From Nocardia pneumoniae NBRC 100136 (GTDB taxonomy: Bacteria; Actinomycetota; Actinomycetes; Mycobacteriales; Mycobacteriaceae), in NCBI RefSeq assembly GCF_000308755.1, contig NZ_BAGF01000084.1:124001-188000 (forward strand): DNA of 64,000 nt, given 5' to 3'. Under the pieces are notes generated by a model, which worked only from the letters and a program-made list of their open reading frames with translations, ran no database searches and was not told the DNA's origin. The translations under genes were made by a program, and so were the position numbers. Position 1 is the stretch's first letter. Each line of letters opens with the position of its first letter. This document shows, piece by piece, positions 1 through 8,208 of the stretch.

Positions 1-136
1 TCTTTCGCTTCACATCGGCGCGGCGGACATGGCGGACCGGGAGGCGGGGTAGGCGTGGACGCCGGAGTAGGCGGGGAGGACGGTGCAGGCGCGGCCGACT
101 CTGCGGGGTGGGGCGCGGCCTACCCGTCCGCGGGCA

Positions 137-1015
137 TCAGGCGTCGCCGCGCATCAGCGCGTAGGTGGAAACCGCCTTGCCCGCCTGCTCGCTGGCGGCG
201 ACCGCCTTGCGCCAGAAGGATTGGGAGGTGTGCGAGAGCGTCGCGTCGACGCCGACCTCCTCGCTCGCATCGATGACGTGCTGGGCGCCCGCGTCCATCA
301 TCTTCAGGCTGGCAAGGGTGGCCCATCCGCCGTTCTGGTTGGCGACCGAGAACTCCTCCATGAAATACGGGAACGCGGCGGCCGAACGGATCGCGAACGG
401 GACGAACGCGGCGATGTCGTGGCCGGAGCGATCGATCATCGCGGTCGCCTGGTCGAAGGCGAGCAGCCACGGATGGAAGATGGTCAGCAGCCCCTGATAG
501 AAGACCTGCGCCAGGCCGTCGTCGGCGCCGAGGTACTCCTGCGGGCTCAACGGGCGCAGCAGCTCGGCGTGGGCGTCGAAGACCTCCCGCGGGCCGCTGT
601 AGAAGATGTACGACGCCGGATGCGTGATGTTGTCCCCGGCCGACATGACGCCGCCGGAGAGGAACCGCGCGCCGTGCGAGCGAACCCACTCCGCGCCCTT
701 GCGGGCCTTCTCCGGCGAATCCGAGGACAGGTTCGCGATCACCTTGCCGTTCAGGTGATCGGTCGCCGGACCGAGCACGTCGTACATGGCCGCGTAGTGG
801 GTCAGGCTGAGCACGGTGACCTCGTTGGCGTCGAGCGCGTCGGCGACGGTCGCGGCGCGTTTCGCGCCCAGTTCGACCATGGCGTCCACCTTCTCGGGGC
901 TGCGGTTCCACACTGTCACCTCCACGCCTGCGTCCAGGAAAGCCCGGACCATCGCCTGGCCCATCGGACCCAGCCCGATGACGGAGACGGCGCGTGTGGT
1001 GGTCTGCTCGGACAT
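137..1015 (-). CDS. NAD(P)-dependent oxidoreductase, imine reductase-like
   Basis: A 292-residue soluble enzyme of the 6-phosphogluconate dehydrogenase / beta-hydroxyacid dehydrogenase superfamily. The N-terminal Rossmann fold has GLGPMG at residues 14-19, followed by the expected NRSPEK segment. The lysine that is catalytic in true beta-hydroxyacid dehydrogenases is not seen in the corresponding helix (GLAQVFYQGLL), which favours the imine-reductase-like branch. The substrate cannot be told. The ATG at 1015 has GAAGGGA upstream. It is transcribed away from an HxlR regulator 137 bp away, which is probably its regulator. The C-terminus (ALMRGDA) ends cleanly before 136 bp of non-coding sequence. 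Confidence 0.85.
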   Translation of the reverse strand: MSEQTTTRAVSVIGLGPMGQAMVRAFLDAGVEVTVWNRSPEKVDAMVELGAKRAATVADALDANEVTVLSLTHYAAMYDVLGPATDHLNGKVIANLSSDSPEKARKGAEWVRSHGARFLSGGVMSAGDNITHPASYIFYSGPREVFDAHAELLRPLSPQEYLGADDGLAQVFYQGLLTIFHPWLLAFDQATAMIDRSGHDIAAFVPFAIRSAAAFPYFMEEFSVANQNGGWATLASLKMMDAGAQHVIDASEEVGVDATLSHTSQSFWRKAVAASEQAGKAVSTYALMRGDA

Positions 1016-1118
1016 GATGTGTCCCTTCGGTTGTCGTTCGCATTGCTGTCGGCGCCGGAATTCATCGTCGTTCCCGCAGGTAGAGTCGGGAAGACCGAAC
1101 GTGCGGGTGCGGTTGCTT

Positions 1119-1128
1119 ACCTCGAGGT
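1119..1128. promoter_or_regulatory. palindrome in divergent promoter (possible HxlR operator)
   Basis: ACCTCGAGGT is a perfect 10-bp palindrome between the divergent reductase gene and the HxlR gene, 25 bp before the HxlR start. Position suggests an autoregulatory operator. No consensus is known to me for this regulator. Confidence 0.3.
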
Positions 1129-1152
1129 TCGAAAACAGGTCAGAGGAGCGCG

Positions 1153-1509
1153 GTGGACGTGAGCAGTGACGCGGATCACGATGTGTGTGGCATGACGGTC
1201 GCCATCGATGTCGTCGGCGGGAAGTGGAAACTGCACCTGATGTGGGTGCTCGGGACGGGCCCGCGGCGATTCGGCCAGATCCGCAGGCTCCTCACCGGGG
1301 TCAGCGAGAAGGTGCTCGCCGAGAATCTGCGCCAGCTCGAAGCCAGCGGCGTGGTGCACCGCGAGGTCTATCCCGAAGTCCCGCCGCGGGTGGAATATTC
1401 GCTCACCCCGCTCGGTGAGGAACTCGCCGTCGCCCTGCGCCCGCTCGAGGAGTGGGGCGACCGGCACCGCCGCGAACTGACCGCGAACCTGTTGGCGTCC
1501 GCGAGTTAG
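1153..1509 (+). CDS. HxlR-family winged-helix regulator
   Basis: 118 residues with the HxlR signature: an N-terminal cysteine (VCGMTVAIDVVGGKWK), the GPRRFGQIRRLL recognition region, and the C-terminal wing with EYSLTPLGEEL. HxlR proteins are small dimeric regulators, often responding to electrophiles or redox through the conserved Cys. The GTG start at 1153 sits just after GAGCGCG, a weak ribosome site. Its stop codon overlaps that of the convergent glycerate kinase by four bases. The divergent reductase is the probable target. Confidence 0.88.
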   Translation: MDVSSDADHDVCGMTVAIDVVGGKWKLHLMWVLGTGPRRFGQIRRLLTGVSEKVLAENLRQLEASGVVHREVYPEVPPRVEYSLTPLGEELAVALRPLEEWGDRHRRELTANLLASAS

Positions 1510-2630
1510 GTCAGCTGCTCGGCGGCGATACGCGCGCCGACGCCTTCGAGCAGCGACGCCGCGTCGGTCATACAGCGTGCCGGGTCGGGTTCCACGTCGG
1601 CCAGCGCATAGCAGTCGGCGAAGCCCGCGGCCCGAATCTCGTCGGGCGCGAGGAGAGTGCGGCCGACCACGGCGATCACTGGAACACCCGCCTCGCGAGC
1701 CACCGCGCACACGCCGACGGGAGCCTTGCCGTGCAAGCTCTGTCGATCGAGCGAGCCTTCGCCGGTGACGACGAGGGTGGCGGTGGCGAGTAGGTCGCGG
1801 AATTCGAGGAGTTCGAGCACGACCTCGATGCCGCTGCGTACCCGCGCACCCAGCACGGCCAGCGCTCCGAAACCGGTGCCGCCCGCGGCGCCCGCACCGG
1901 GATGGTTTGCGAAGTCAGGACCGGCGACGGACGCCCACGTGGCGAGCGCGGATTCGAGCATCTCCGACTCCGCCGGACCCGCGCCTTTCTGCGGCGCGTA
2001 TACCGCGACCGCACCGTGCGGCCCGAGCAGCGGGTTGTCGACGTCGCAGGCCAGCGTGAATGTCGTGGCGGTGATGCCAGGGTGCAGAGCGGAACGATCC
2101 AATTCGGTGGCGCTTGCCAAAGCGGCTCCGCCGGTAGGCAATTCCCGCCCGTCGGCGTCCAGGACGCGCGCGCCCAGCGCCCGCAGCATGCCCGCGCCTC
2201 CGTCGGTGGAGGCGCTGCCGCCGAGACCGAGCACGATGTCGGTCACACCATGGTCCATGGCATGCGCCAGGACCACGCCCAACCCGTACGTGCTCGCGCC
2301 GAGCGGATCGAGCCGCCCCTCGGGCATGGCCGACAGACCGACAACCGCCGCCAGTTCGACGACGGCCCGCGACCCGTGCCGGGCGTAGGCGGCACGACGG
2401 GGCACACCGGTCGGTCCCGGCGCCGTCAACTCCACGCGCGTCCAACCCGCGGCGACGAACGCCTCGACCGTGCCGTCACCACCATCGGCGACCGGAACGA
2501 GCCGAGCATCGACATCCGGCGCGCCCCGCGTCAATCCCGCGGCCAGGGCCGCCGCCACCTTCGGCGCGGAAAGCGATCCCTTGAACTTGTCGGGAGCGAG
2601 AATCACCCGAGGAGTGGATACCGATGCCAT
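1506..2630 (-). CDS. glxK: glycerate kinase (GarK/GlxK type)
   Basis: 374-residue cytosolic kinase that phosphorylates D-glycerate with ATP, feeding glyoxylate and glycerate into glycolysis. Class II glycerate kinase features are visible: APDKFKGSLSA at the N-terminus, PVADGGDGTVEA, GLGGSASTDGGAGML, and GEGSLDRQSLHGKAPVGV near the C-terminus. An in-frame extension to 2795 exists, but the first conserved residues (RVILAPDKFKGS) begin right after the ATG at 2630. The gene ends 4 bp inside the convergent HxlR gene. Confidence 0.92.
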   Translation of the reverse strand: MASVSTPRVILAPDKFKGSLSAPKVAAALAAGLTRGAPDVDARLVPVADGGDGTVEAFVAAGWTRVELTAPGPTGVPRRAAYARHGSRAVVELAAVVGLSAMPEGRLDPLGASTYGLGVVLAHAMDHGVTDIVLGLGGSASTDGGAGMLRALGARVLDADGRELPTGGAALASATELDRSALHPGITATTFTLACDVDNPLLGPHGAVAVYAPQKGAGPAESEMLESALATWASVAGPDFANHPGAGAAGGTGFGALAVLGARVRSGIEVVLELLEFRDLLATATLVVTGEGSLDRQSLHGKAPVGVCAVAREAGVPVIAVVGRTLLAPDEIRAAGFADCYALADVEPDPARCMTDAASLLEGVGARIAAEQLT

Positions 2631-3028
2631 CCCCACATTCTCGGACCCGACCGGGTCAGGCGCACCACGACTCGTCCGCCGCCCGGCATCGGGATCGGCG
2701 CGACCGACGACACCCACGGTGTCACGTCCGGCGTCCACAACCCCACACCCGCACCGAAGCGCGTCCGGGGCCGAATCGATCGATCCCGCGCCCACAACGG
2801 CGCAGGCTCGAGTTCGACGCGCCTGCCGGGCATCGGGTCATCGTGCCGACCTCGTCGACCAGCGCGCCCCATGCCGGACCGAGTGAAGGCAAGGCAGCCG
2901 CTTATCCGGCGCGCTGGACCTTGCCCTGGCACGTCCCGGCAGCATGACTGAGGTCGAGGGCTCTTCGGAGCCAATGGGAACGCCAGGATCCCCGGAGAAA
3001 GAGACCGGAGCAGCACCGCTCGGTGCGC
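2631..3028. other. 398-bp gap without a convincing gene
   Basis: Lies upstream of the glycerate kinase and downstream of the alpha/beta hydrolase, both on the minus strand. Open frames on both strands are arginine- and proline-rich with no recognisable motif. It probably holds the glycerate kinase promoter. No convincing hairpin terminator was seen. Confidence 0.5.
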
Positions 3029-4618
3029 TCAGTTGCCCGGCAGCGGAGCCTGGTCCGCCTGTGTGATGGTGACCTTCCCGGTCCGCAAATAGGTGAGCAC
3101 GGCCTCGTCTACCGCGGGATTGCCGCGACCGAACGTGCCGTGATCGCCGCCCTCGACGGTGACCAGCGCCCCACCCAGCGCCTTGGCCATGGCCGGGCCG
3201 CCTTCGTATTTGGTCAGCGCGTCGTGGCGGCTTTGCAGCACCAGCGGCGGAGTGCGCAGACCCGCCCCGGTGATCGGCACCGGCTTCGTCACGGGCTTCC
3301 AGGAACCACAGGCCATTCCGGAGCGGACCAAGTCGGCGCGTGCGTCCATGGCGTTGCCGCCGGAAACGATGGTGCCGACCGCCGAACCGAGCAGTTCCGG
3401 CCTGCCGGGCACGGCGTTCTCGTTGCAGGTGATCGCGCTGAACACGAACCGCCCGGTGGAGTCGGTCGCGGTCGCCCCCTCGATGGCACGCAGTCGCTGC
3501 ACGTTCGCCGGATCGGCTGCGGCGTCGGCCATCGCGCGGGCGAAGGTCGGCCAGAACGCGCGGGTGTAGGTGGCCACCGTGGTGGCCCCGAGCAACGGCA
3601 CCTGCGCGGAGACGCCACCGGTCACCAAGGTGCGCAGCAGGTTCTGCAATTTGCCCAGTTGCTCGACGCTGCCGTCGTAGCCGCCCCTGGCGATCTCGGC
3701 CAGCGGCTCGGGCAGCGCACCGGGCAGGTCGGCGAGGCTCGCTGGCGGCGGCGTCAGGTTGGCGTACCAGCCGCCGCCCTGGGCGGCCGCCAGCTGGACC
3801 CACGTCCGGTAGACCTGCAGGGCGGTGTCGCCGAGGCGGTACTCGGCGTTGTGCTCGGCGATCCAGGCGAACAGATCGTCGAGGCGCTGTTTGCCCGCCA
3901 CCTGCTGCTGGGCGAACTCCTCGGTCCACACCCAGTCCGGGTTGACGTTGGAGTCCAGGATCATTCGCTCCACCCGATCGCCGAACAAGGTCGCGTACAC
4001 CGCGCCGAGGTAGGTGCCGTAGGACGTGCCGAAGTAGCTGATCCGCTCCAGCCCGAGCGCGGCACGCACGGCGTCGAGATCGCGTGCGGTGTTCTCGGTG
4101 GTGATGGTGTCCAGATAGCCGGGCTGCGCGGCGTCGCAAGCCTTCTTGATGGCGTCGCGGTTGCCGCCGCCCAGCGAGACCTGTTCCCCATCAGCGGTTT
4201 TCGTGCCTGTCCCGCATTCCAGCGGTGTGGCCCAGCGCAGCCCGCGCGGCTGGACCGCGATCCGGTCATAGTGTGCGGCGAGTTCGGCGGGGAACGCCTC
4301 CGACCGGCGCGCCCAGTAGTCCAGCGCGTCGGCGCCGGGGCCGCCGGGATTGGCGAACAGGACGCCTTCTCGCGTGTCGGTCGCCGCGATCCGGCTGACG
4401 GTCACCTCGATCGTCGGCCCGTTCGGCTCGGCGTAATCCATCGGAACGCGGACGACGACGCACTGCACGCCGCGGTCGGCGGTGACGGACCCGTCCGGGC
4501 ACGCGCCGAACACGACACCCGGCGCGGCATTCGCGAGGCCGGTGACGATCGATCCGCCGAGCAGAGCCGCGGCGGCGACGGTGGCCGCGACCCGGGAAAC
4601 CCGCAGTGTCCGCATCAT
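3029..4618 (-). CDS. exported alpha/beta hydrolase, tripeptidyl aminopeptidase-like
   Basis: 529-residue secreted serine hydrolase of the TAP/SlpD group (alpha/beta fold with a C-terminal TAP-like domain). The signal peptide is visible (MMRTLRVSRVAATVAAAALLGG, cleavage near ANAAPG). The nucleophile elbow is FGTSYGTYLG (GTSYG), the oxyanion segment FANPGGPG, and the C-terminal catalytic His lies in EGGDHGTFGRGNP. Relatives cleave N-terminal tripeptides or amides outside the membrane. The start at 4618 has GGGGAGGT eight bases upstream. It stands alone, with a GNAT gene starting 160 bp away on the other strand. Confidence 0.88.
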   Translation of the reverse strand: MMRTLRVSRVAATVAAAALLGGSIVTGLANAAPGVVFGACPDGSVTADRGVQCVVVRVPMDYAEPNGPTIEVTVSRIAATDTREGVLFANPGGPGADALDYWARRSEAFPAELAAHYDRIAVQPRGLRWATPLECGTGTKTADGEQVSLGGGNRDAIKKACDAAQPGYLDTITTENTARDLDAVRAALGLERISYFGTSYGTYLGAVYATLFGDRVERMILDSNVNPDWVWTEEFAQQQVAGKQRLDDLFAWIAEHNAEYRLGDTALQVYRTWVQLAAAQGGGWYANLTPPPASLADLPGALPEPLAEIARGGYDGSVEQLGKLQNLLRTLVTGGVSAQVPLLGATTVATYTRAFWPTFARAMADAAADPANVQRLRAIEGATATDSTGRFVFSAITCNENAVPGRPELLGSAVGTIVSGGNAMDARADLVRSGMACGSWKPVTKPVPITGAGLRTPPLVLQSRHDALTKYEGGPAMAKALGGALVTVEGGDHGTFGRGNPAVDEAVLTYLRTGKVTITQADQAPLPGN

Positions 4619-4777
4619 GTTCCGTACCTCCCCTGGCCCGCCGCGCTCGCGCGTGAACCGGCTGGCGACCAAGAGCATTCTGCGCAGGCCTGCCGGGACA
4701 GACAAGTCGGTGGCGGGATTTGGTCCGGTCGAGCATGTGGTTTACCCCGATCGCGGTGCACAGAGTAGCGTCGAGCC

Positions 4778-5089
4778 ATGTCGACCGAGGTCAGCAACAA
4801 CACCGCACTGGAACGTTTCGAGATCTACGTCGACGGTGCGATCGCCGGCTATGCCGAATACCAGGACACGGCCTCCGAACGCGCGTTCGTGCACACCGAG
4901 ATCTATCCGCGGTACGAGGGCCAGGGCTACGCGCGGCTGTTGGTCGAGACCGCACTGAACAGCACCCGCGACGACAAGCTCGGCGCGCTGCCCATGTGCC
5001 GCACGGTCCACCACTTCATCGAGACCCGCCCGGAATACCTCGTGATGGTGCCGCACTGGGCGCGCGACCGGCTGAACCTGCCCCAGTGA
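4778..5089 (+). CDS. small GNAT-like N-acetyltransferase
   Basis: 103 residues, the size of the short YjdJ-type GNAT domain. The acetyl-CoA binding loop is RYEGQGYARLLVETAL, and the strand before it is SERAFVHTEIYP. Proteins of this type have no defined substrate. The ATG at 4778 follows GTAGCGTCGAGCC, without a strong Shine-Dalgarno. Its stop codon overlaps the GTG of a degenerate MIRU-like repeat. Confidence 0.85.
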   Translation: MSTEVSNNTALERFEIYVDGAIAGYAEYQDTASERAFVHTEIYPRYEGQGYARLLVETALNSTRDDKLGALPMCRTVHHFIETRPEYLVMVPHWARDRLNLPQ

Positions 5090-5169
5090 GCGAGCGCAGC
5101 GAGCGAACCATCGACACAGCCGCCGGTGCGGTCATGACGGAGCCGAGCGCCAGCGAGGCGTAGGCATGA
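5086..5169 (+). repeat. MIRU-like intergenic repeat, diverged copy
   Basis: 84 bp from GTGA (overlapping the GNAT stop TGA) to ATGA. It matches the tandem copies at 30149-30312 at about 71 of 84 positions. In frame from the GTG it could encode a 25-codon peptide starting V-SERSERTIDTA and ending PSASEA, stopped at TAG 5161-5163. Unlike the other copies no gene follows in the same direction, since the next gene is convergent. Confidence 0.75.
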
Positions 5170-5173
5170 CCGC

Positions 5174-5935
5174 TCAGTACGCGCCGACCGCGCCGTCGAG
5201 CGCCGCTTGCAGGTCCTTGCGCACCAATCGGGCGATGTCACCGGGCCGGGCGGGTAGGTCGAGCACCGGAACGCCGAAGTAGAAGCTGGCCGATTTGGCC
5301 TCCTCCTTCGTCGGCTGCACCGCCGGGTCCTGGCGCGGCCCGTAGCTCAGCCCCATGGACAGCAGCGCGGGCTCGGCGCCGAGTTTCATCGCGCGGAACG
5401 CGATGTGCCCGATGCCGCTGCCCACAGCCTGCACCTGGGTGGGGTCGATGTCGTTGCAGGTGCCCTCGGGGAACACCGCGATGCCGTCGCCGCGAGCCAT
5501 CCGCTCCGCGCAGATGTCCATCATGCGCTGGCCGGCCGCGTTCACCGCGCGGATGCCGTGGTCCTTGCCGCGGAACACCGGGATGCCGCCCATCATGTCG
5601 ATCTTGCGGCGCTGGTCGGGGTCGACGAACAGCTCGTCCTTGGCCAGCACGCGCACCCGCCCGATCACCCGCCGCAGGCCGCTGCGCCAGGCCGCCGCGG
5701 CGACGGTGTAGGGATCGTTCTCGGATAGGTGGTTGATCGCGATCAGCAGCGGCCGACCCTGTTCGATCACCGCGCGGAGCGCTTCGCGCGCCCCTTCGGC
5801 GTAGCTGACCCGGGGATGGTAGCGGCGGCCGAGGATGGCGTACGCACCCCACGCTTTCAGCCGGTTCTGGCGATGATCTCGGTAGAAGTCGTACACGGTG
5901 TCGCTGTTCTCGAGGCGCACCTCCGGCGGTTCCAT
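5174..5935 (-). CDS. lysophospholipid / 1-acylglycerol-3-phosphate acyltransferase-like
   Basis: 253-residue member of the PlsC acyltransferase family. Motif I is NHLSENDP (NHx4D, residues 68-74), and motif III is FPEGT in IAVFPEGTCND. GIPVFRGKDHG fits motif II. These enzymes transfer acyl chains to glycerolipid or related acceptors at the membrane face. No clear transmembrane segment is seen, so it is probably peripheral. The ATG at 5935 is preferred over an upstream in-frame ATG because homology-like sequence begins here. Convergent with the GNAT gene and its repeat. Confidence 0.87.
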   Translation of the reverse strand: MEPPEVRLENSDTVYDFYRDHRQNRLKAWGAYAILGRRYHPRVSYAEGAREALRAVIEQGRPLLIAINHLSENDPYTVAAAAWRSGLRRVIGRVRVLAKDELFVDPDQRRKIDMMGGIPVFRGKDHGIRAVNAAGQRMMDICAERMARGDGIAVFPEGTCNDIDPTQVQAVGSGIGHIAFRAMKLGAEPALLSMGLSYGPRQDPAVQPTKEEAKSASFYFGVPVLDLPARPGDIARLVRKDLQAALDGAVGAY

Positions 5936-6072
5936 GACCTTGGACTCTACGGTGTCGCGGCGGCACCGCAACGCGGCGTCCGGCCGCGGGCCGATGGCCG
6001 CCCGGCAAATCCGGAAGACAGAAGTGGCCCGCAGAAGGCGCATTGTGGGCGAACAGCTGAGATGATGTCGGA

Positions 6073-6717
6073 GTGGCACGCGCAGAAGACCCGGATGATC
6101 GGAAGACTCGCGGCGGACACGGCGACCGCAGGCGGCGCGATTTCCGGCCCGGCGAGCAGGTCGTCCGTGCCGGGACGCTGCTGGTGTCGGCCACCGAGTT
6201 GGTCGAACCCACCTTCCGGCGCACCGTCGTCTACATCATCGAGCACAACGACGCGGGCAGTCTCGGGGTCGTGCTCAACCGTCCGAGCGATACGGCGGTG
6301 CACGACGTGCTACCCCACTGGACGGACGCGGTCGCGGCGCCGCGCACACTCTTCATCGGCGGCCCGGTGAAACGGGACGCGGCACTGTGCCTCGGCACCG
6401 TCCGGGTGGGCGCGCGGATCGAAGGCGTGCCAGGGCTGCGGCGCATCGACGGGCGCGTCGTGCTGGTCGACCTGGACGCCGATCCGGAACGGATCGGCCC
6501 CCTCGTGGAGGGCATCCGGATCTTCGCGGGCTACGCGGGCTGGACCTTCGGCCAGCTGGAAGGCGAGCTGGAGAACAACGACTGGATCGTGCTGTCGGCG
6601 TTGCCGTCCGACCCGATCAGCACGGGGCGCCCTGACCTGTGGGCGCACGTGCTGCGCCGCCAGCCGCTGCCGCTGTCCCTGCTCGCCACCCACCCGATTG
6701 AACTGGAACGCAACTGA
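6073..6717 (+). CDS. YqgE/AlgH family protein (UPF0301)
   Basis: 214 residues with the AlgH pattern: GTLLVSATELVEPTFRRTVVYIIEHN, GSLGVVLNRPS, FIGGPV and RIFAGYAGWTFGQLEGELENNDW. AlgH proteins are widespread and of uncertain biochemical role. The GTG start at 6073 adds an arginine-rich, poorly conserved first 25 residues. The gene corresponds in type and neighbourhood to M. tuberculosis Rv0038, which also lies near leuS. Its last bases overlap the -35 element of the proposed sigL promoter. Confidence 0.9.
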   Translation: MARAEDPDDRKTRGGHGDRRRRDFRPGEQVVRAGTLLVSATELVEPTFRRTVVYIIEHNDAGSLGVVLNRPSDTAVHDVLPHWTDAVAAPRTLFIGGPVKRDAALCLGTVRVGARIEGVPGLRRIDGRVVLVDLDADPERIGPLVEGIRIFAGYAGWTFGQLEGELENNDWIVLSALPSDPISTGRPDLWAHVLRRQPLPLSLLATHPIELERN

Positions 6718-6726
6718 GAACGTGTA
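6699..6726 (+). promoter_or_regulatory. SigL-type autoregulatory promoter
   Basis: TGAACT (6699-6704), 16 bp, CGTGTA (6721-6726). Mycobacterial SigL promoters are reported as TGAACC and CGTGTC with a 16-18 bp spacer. Each hexamer differs by one base. Transcription would start near 6733, about 118 bp before the preferred sigL start. Confidence 0.65.
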
Positions 6727-6756
6727 CTCCTCGAAAGGACAGTAAGGAGACACGGT

Positions 6757-6774
6757 ATGAGACACGAAAACTGA
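6757..6774 (+). other. five-codon upstream ORF in the sigL leader
   Basis: ATG to TGA encoding M-R-H-E-N, preceded at suitable spacing by AAGGAGAC. It lies inside the proposed sigL mRNA leader. It could be a leader peptide or a chance match. Confidence 0.25.
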
Positions 6775-6850
6775 TCTGGCGAGAGCATGGGTGACTCTTC
6801 GGGTGCGCCCTCACACCGGCCCCGTAACACAGGCGGAGAGGGATCTAGTT

Positions 6851-7378
6851 GTGCGCAACGAAACGGATGGGCCCGACGATCAGTCCGAATTGATGCGGGC
6901 TCTCTATCGCGAGCACGCCACCCCGCTGTGGCGGTACACCCTCGGCCTGGTCCGGGATCCGGGGCGAGCAGAGGACATCGTGCAGGAAACTTTGCTGCGG
7001 GCATGGCAACGCCCGAACGTCTTGGATCAATCCACGACGTCGGCGCGCGCGTGGTTGTTCACCGTCGCGCGGAATCTCGCCGTGGATGAGCATCGCAGCG
7101 CCCGCAGCAGGCGCGAGTTCCGCACCGACAACCCGCCCGAACGGGCCGCCCCCGACCAGTCCGACCGCGCACTGGACGGGTGGCTGGTCGCCGACGCCCT
7201 CGGCAAGCTCAGCGCCGACCATCGCGAGGTGATCGTGCGGGCCTACTACCGAGGACTGTCCACCCAACAGATCGCCGAGGAACTCGACGTCCCGCCGGGC
7301 ACGGTGAAATCCCGGATGCACTATGGCATGCGCGCATTGCGACTGGCACTACAGGAGATGGGGGTGACGAATCAATGA
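6851..7378 (+). CDS. sigL: ECF RNA polymerase sigma factor SigL
   Basis: 175-residue ECF sigma factor. Region 2 has LMRALYREHATPLWRYTLGL and AEDIVQETLLRAWQRP; region 4 has LSADHREVIVRAYYRGLSTQQIAEEL and PPGTVKSRMHYGMRALR. The sequence closely follows M. tuberculosis SigL as I remember it, including the C-terminal LQEMGV, and the next gene is an RslA-type anti-sigma factor as in that species. I chose GTG 6851, which has GAGAGGG eight bases upstream; GTG 6791 would add 20 residues. The stop overlaps the rslA start (ATGA). It directs transcription when released by RslA, classically after oxidation of the zinc site. Confidence 0.88.
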   Translation: MRNETDGPDDQSELMRALYREHATPLWRYTLGLVRDPGRAEDIVQETLLRAWQRPNVLDQSTTSARAWLFTVARNLAVDEHRSARSRREFRTDNPPERAAPDQSDRALDGWLVADALGKLSADHREVIVRAYYRGLSTQQIAEELDVPPGTVKSRMHYGMRALRLALQEMGVTNQ

Positions 7379-8148
7379 CGGATATCACCGACGACTACAC
7401 CACGTGGGACGCACCGTATGTGCTCGGCTCCCTCACCCGCGATGAGCGTTTGGAGTACGAACGCCACCTCTCCGGCTGCACCGAATGCCGCGCCGCCGTG
7501 GCAGAGCTGGCGGGTCTGCCCGGGATGCTGGCCTTGGTCGAGACCGAGACCGCGCTGGCGATGATCGAGCCGCCCGCCGCCGAGCCGGTTCCGTCGATGC
7601 CGCCACCGCCGCCGATGCCGCAACTGCCGCCGATGCCGCGACCGCCGACGGCGCCACTACCGCCGCCGCGGCTCGCCGACGCCGCCGAACGGCGCAATCG
7701 GCGGCGCAGCCGGTGGACGTCGGTCGGCATAGCGGTGGCCGCGGCCGCGGCCGCGGTGGCGATCGCCCTGCCGATCGCCGTCACGATGTCGGAGTCGGAC
7801 CGGGCGGACACACCGGGTACCACCGAGCAGGCATTCGTCGAACGCCCCATGGACCCGCTGGAGACGACGCCGGTCTCGGCGAGCTTCAAGCTCTTTCCGG
7901 CAGGTGAGCAGACCCGGCTCGTGATGACCTGTAGCTATCCGCCAGGGGAGCCGCAACGCTACAACTGGGAGCTGGCCCTGTACGTCACCCGCACCAACGG
8001 ACAGCAGCAGAAACTCGACCAGTGGCCAGCGGGCCCCGGCACCGAACTGACCATCGATCGGACCATCGACGGTCCGCCCGATCAGGTCCGCTCGGTCGAG
8101 ATCCGCGCGGCGAGCACCGGCAAGGTGTTGCTGGCAGGCACGATCTGA
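7375..8148 (+). CDS. rslA: anti-sigma-L factor RslA (zinc anti-sigma)
   Basis: 257 residues. The cytosolic N-terminal anti-sigma domain carries the zinc motif ERHLSGCTECR (HxxxCxxC, about residues 29-36). A long proline-rich linker follows (residues about 63-95), then one membrane segment (SVGIAVAAAAAAVAIALPIAV) and an extracytoplasmic domain ending STGKVLLAGTI, like the end of mycobacterial RslA. Loss of zinc by thiol oxidation releases SigL in the characterised system. It is translationally coupled to sigL. The proline-rich linker is longer than I would expect for mycobacterial RslA. Confidence 0.88.
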   Translation: MTDITDDYTTWDAPYVLGSLTRDERLEYERHLSGCTECRAAVAELAGLPGMLALVETETALAMIEPPAAEPVPSMPPPPPMPQLPPMPRPPTAPLPPPRLADAAERRNRRRSRWTSVGIAVAAAAAAVAIALPIAVTMSESDRADTPGTTEQAFVERPMDPLETTPVSASFKLFPAGEQTRLVMTCSYPPGEPQRYNWELALYVTRTNGQQQKLDQWPAGPGTELTIDRTIDGPPDQVRSVEIRAASTGKVLLAGTI

Positions 8149-8156
8149 TCGATCGA

Positions 8157-8193
8157 ACGATCCCCCGCGGTGACATTGCCCGCGGGGGATCGT
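8157..8193. terminator. bidirectional hairpin between rslA and ABC permease
   Basis: Perfect 14-bp stem (ACGATCCCCCGCGG and its complement) with a 9-base loop, between convergent genes. No U-tract on either side, as is common for actinobacterial terminators. Confidence 0.7.
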
Positions 8194-8208
8194 CGTGCGG
8201 CCACCCGA

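Noticed and set aside
1..136. possible end of an upstream gene at the window edge
   Set aside because: Open frames are short and of low complexity; nothing supports a gene.
2603..3016. 137-codon minus-strand frame upstream of glycerate kinase
   Set aside because: Overlaps the glycerate kinase start, no ribosome site and no recognisable motif.
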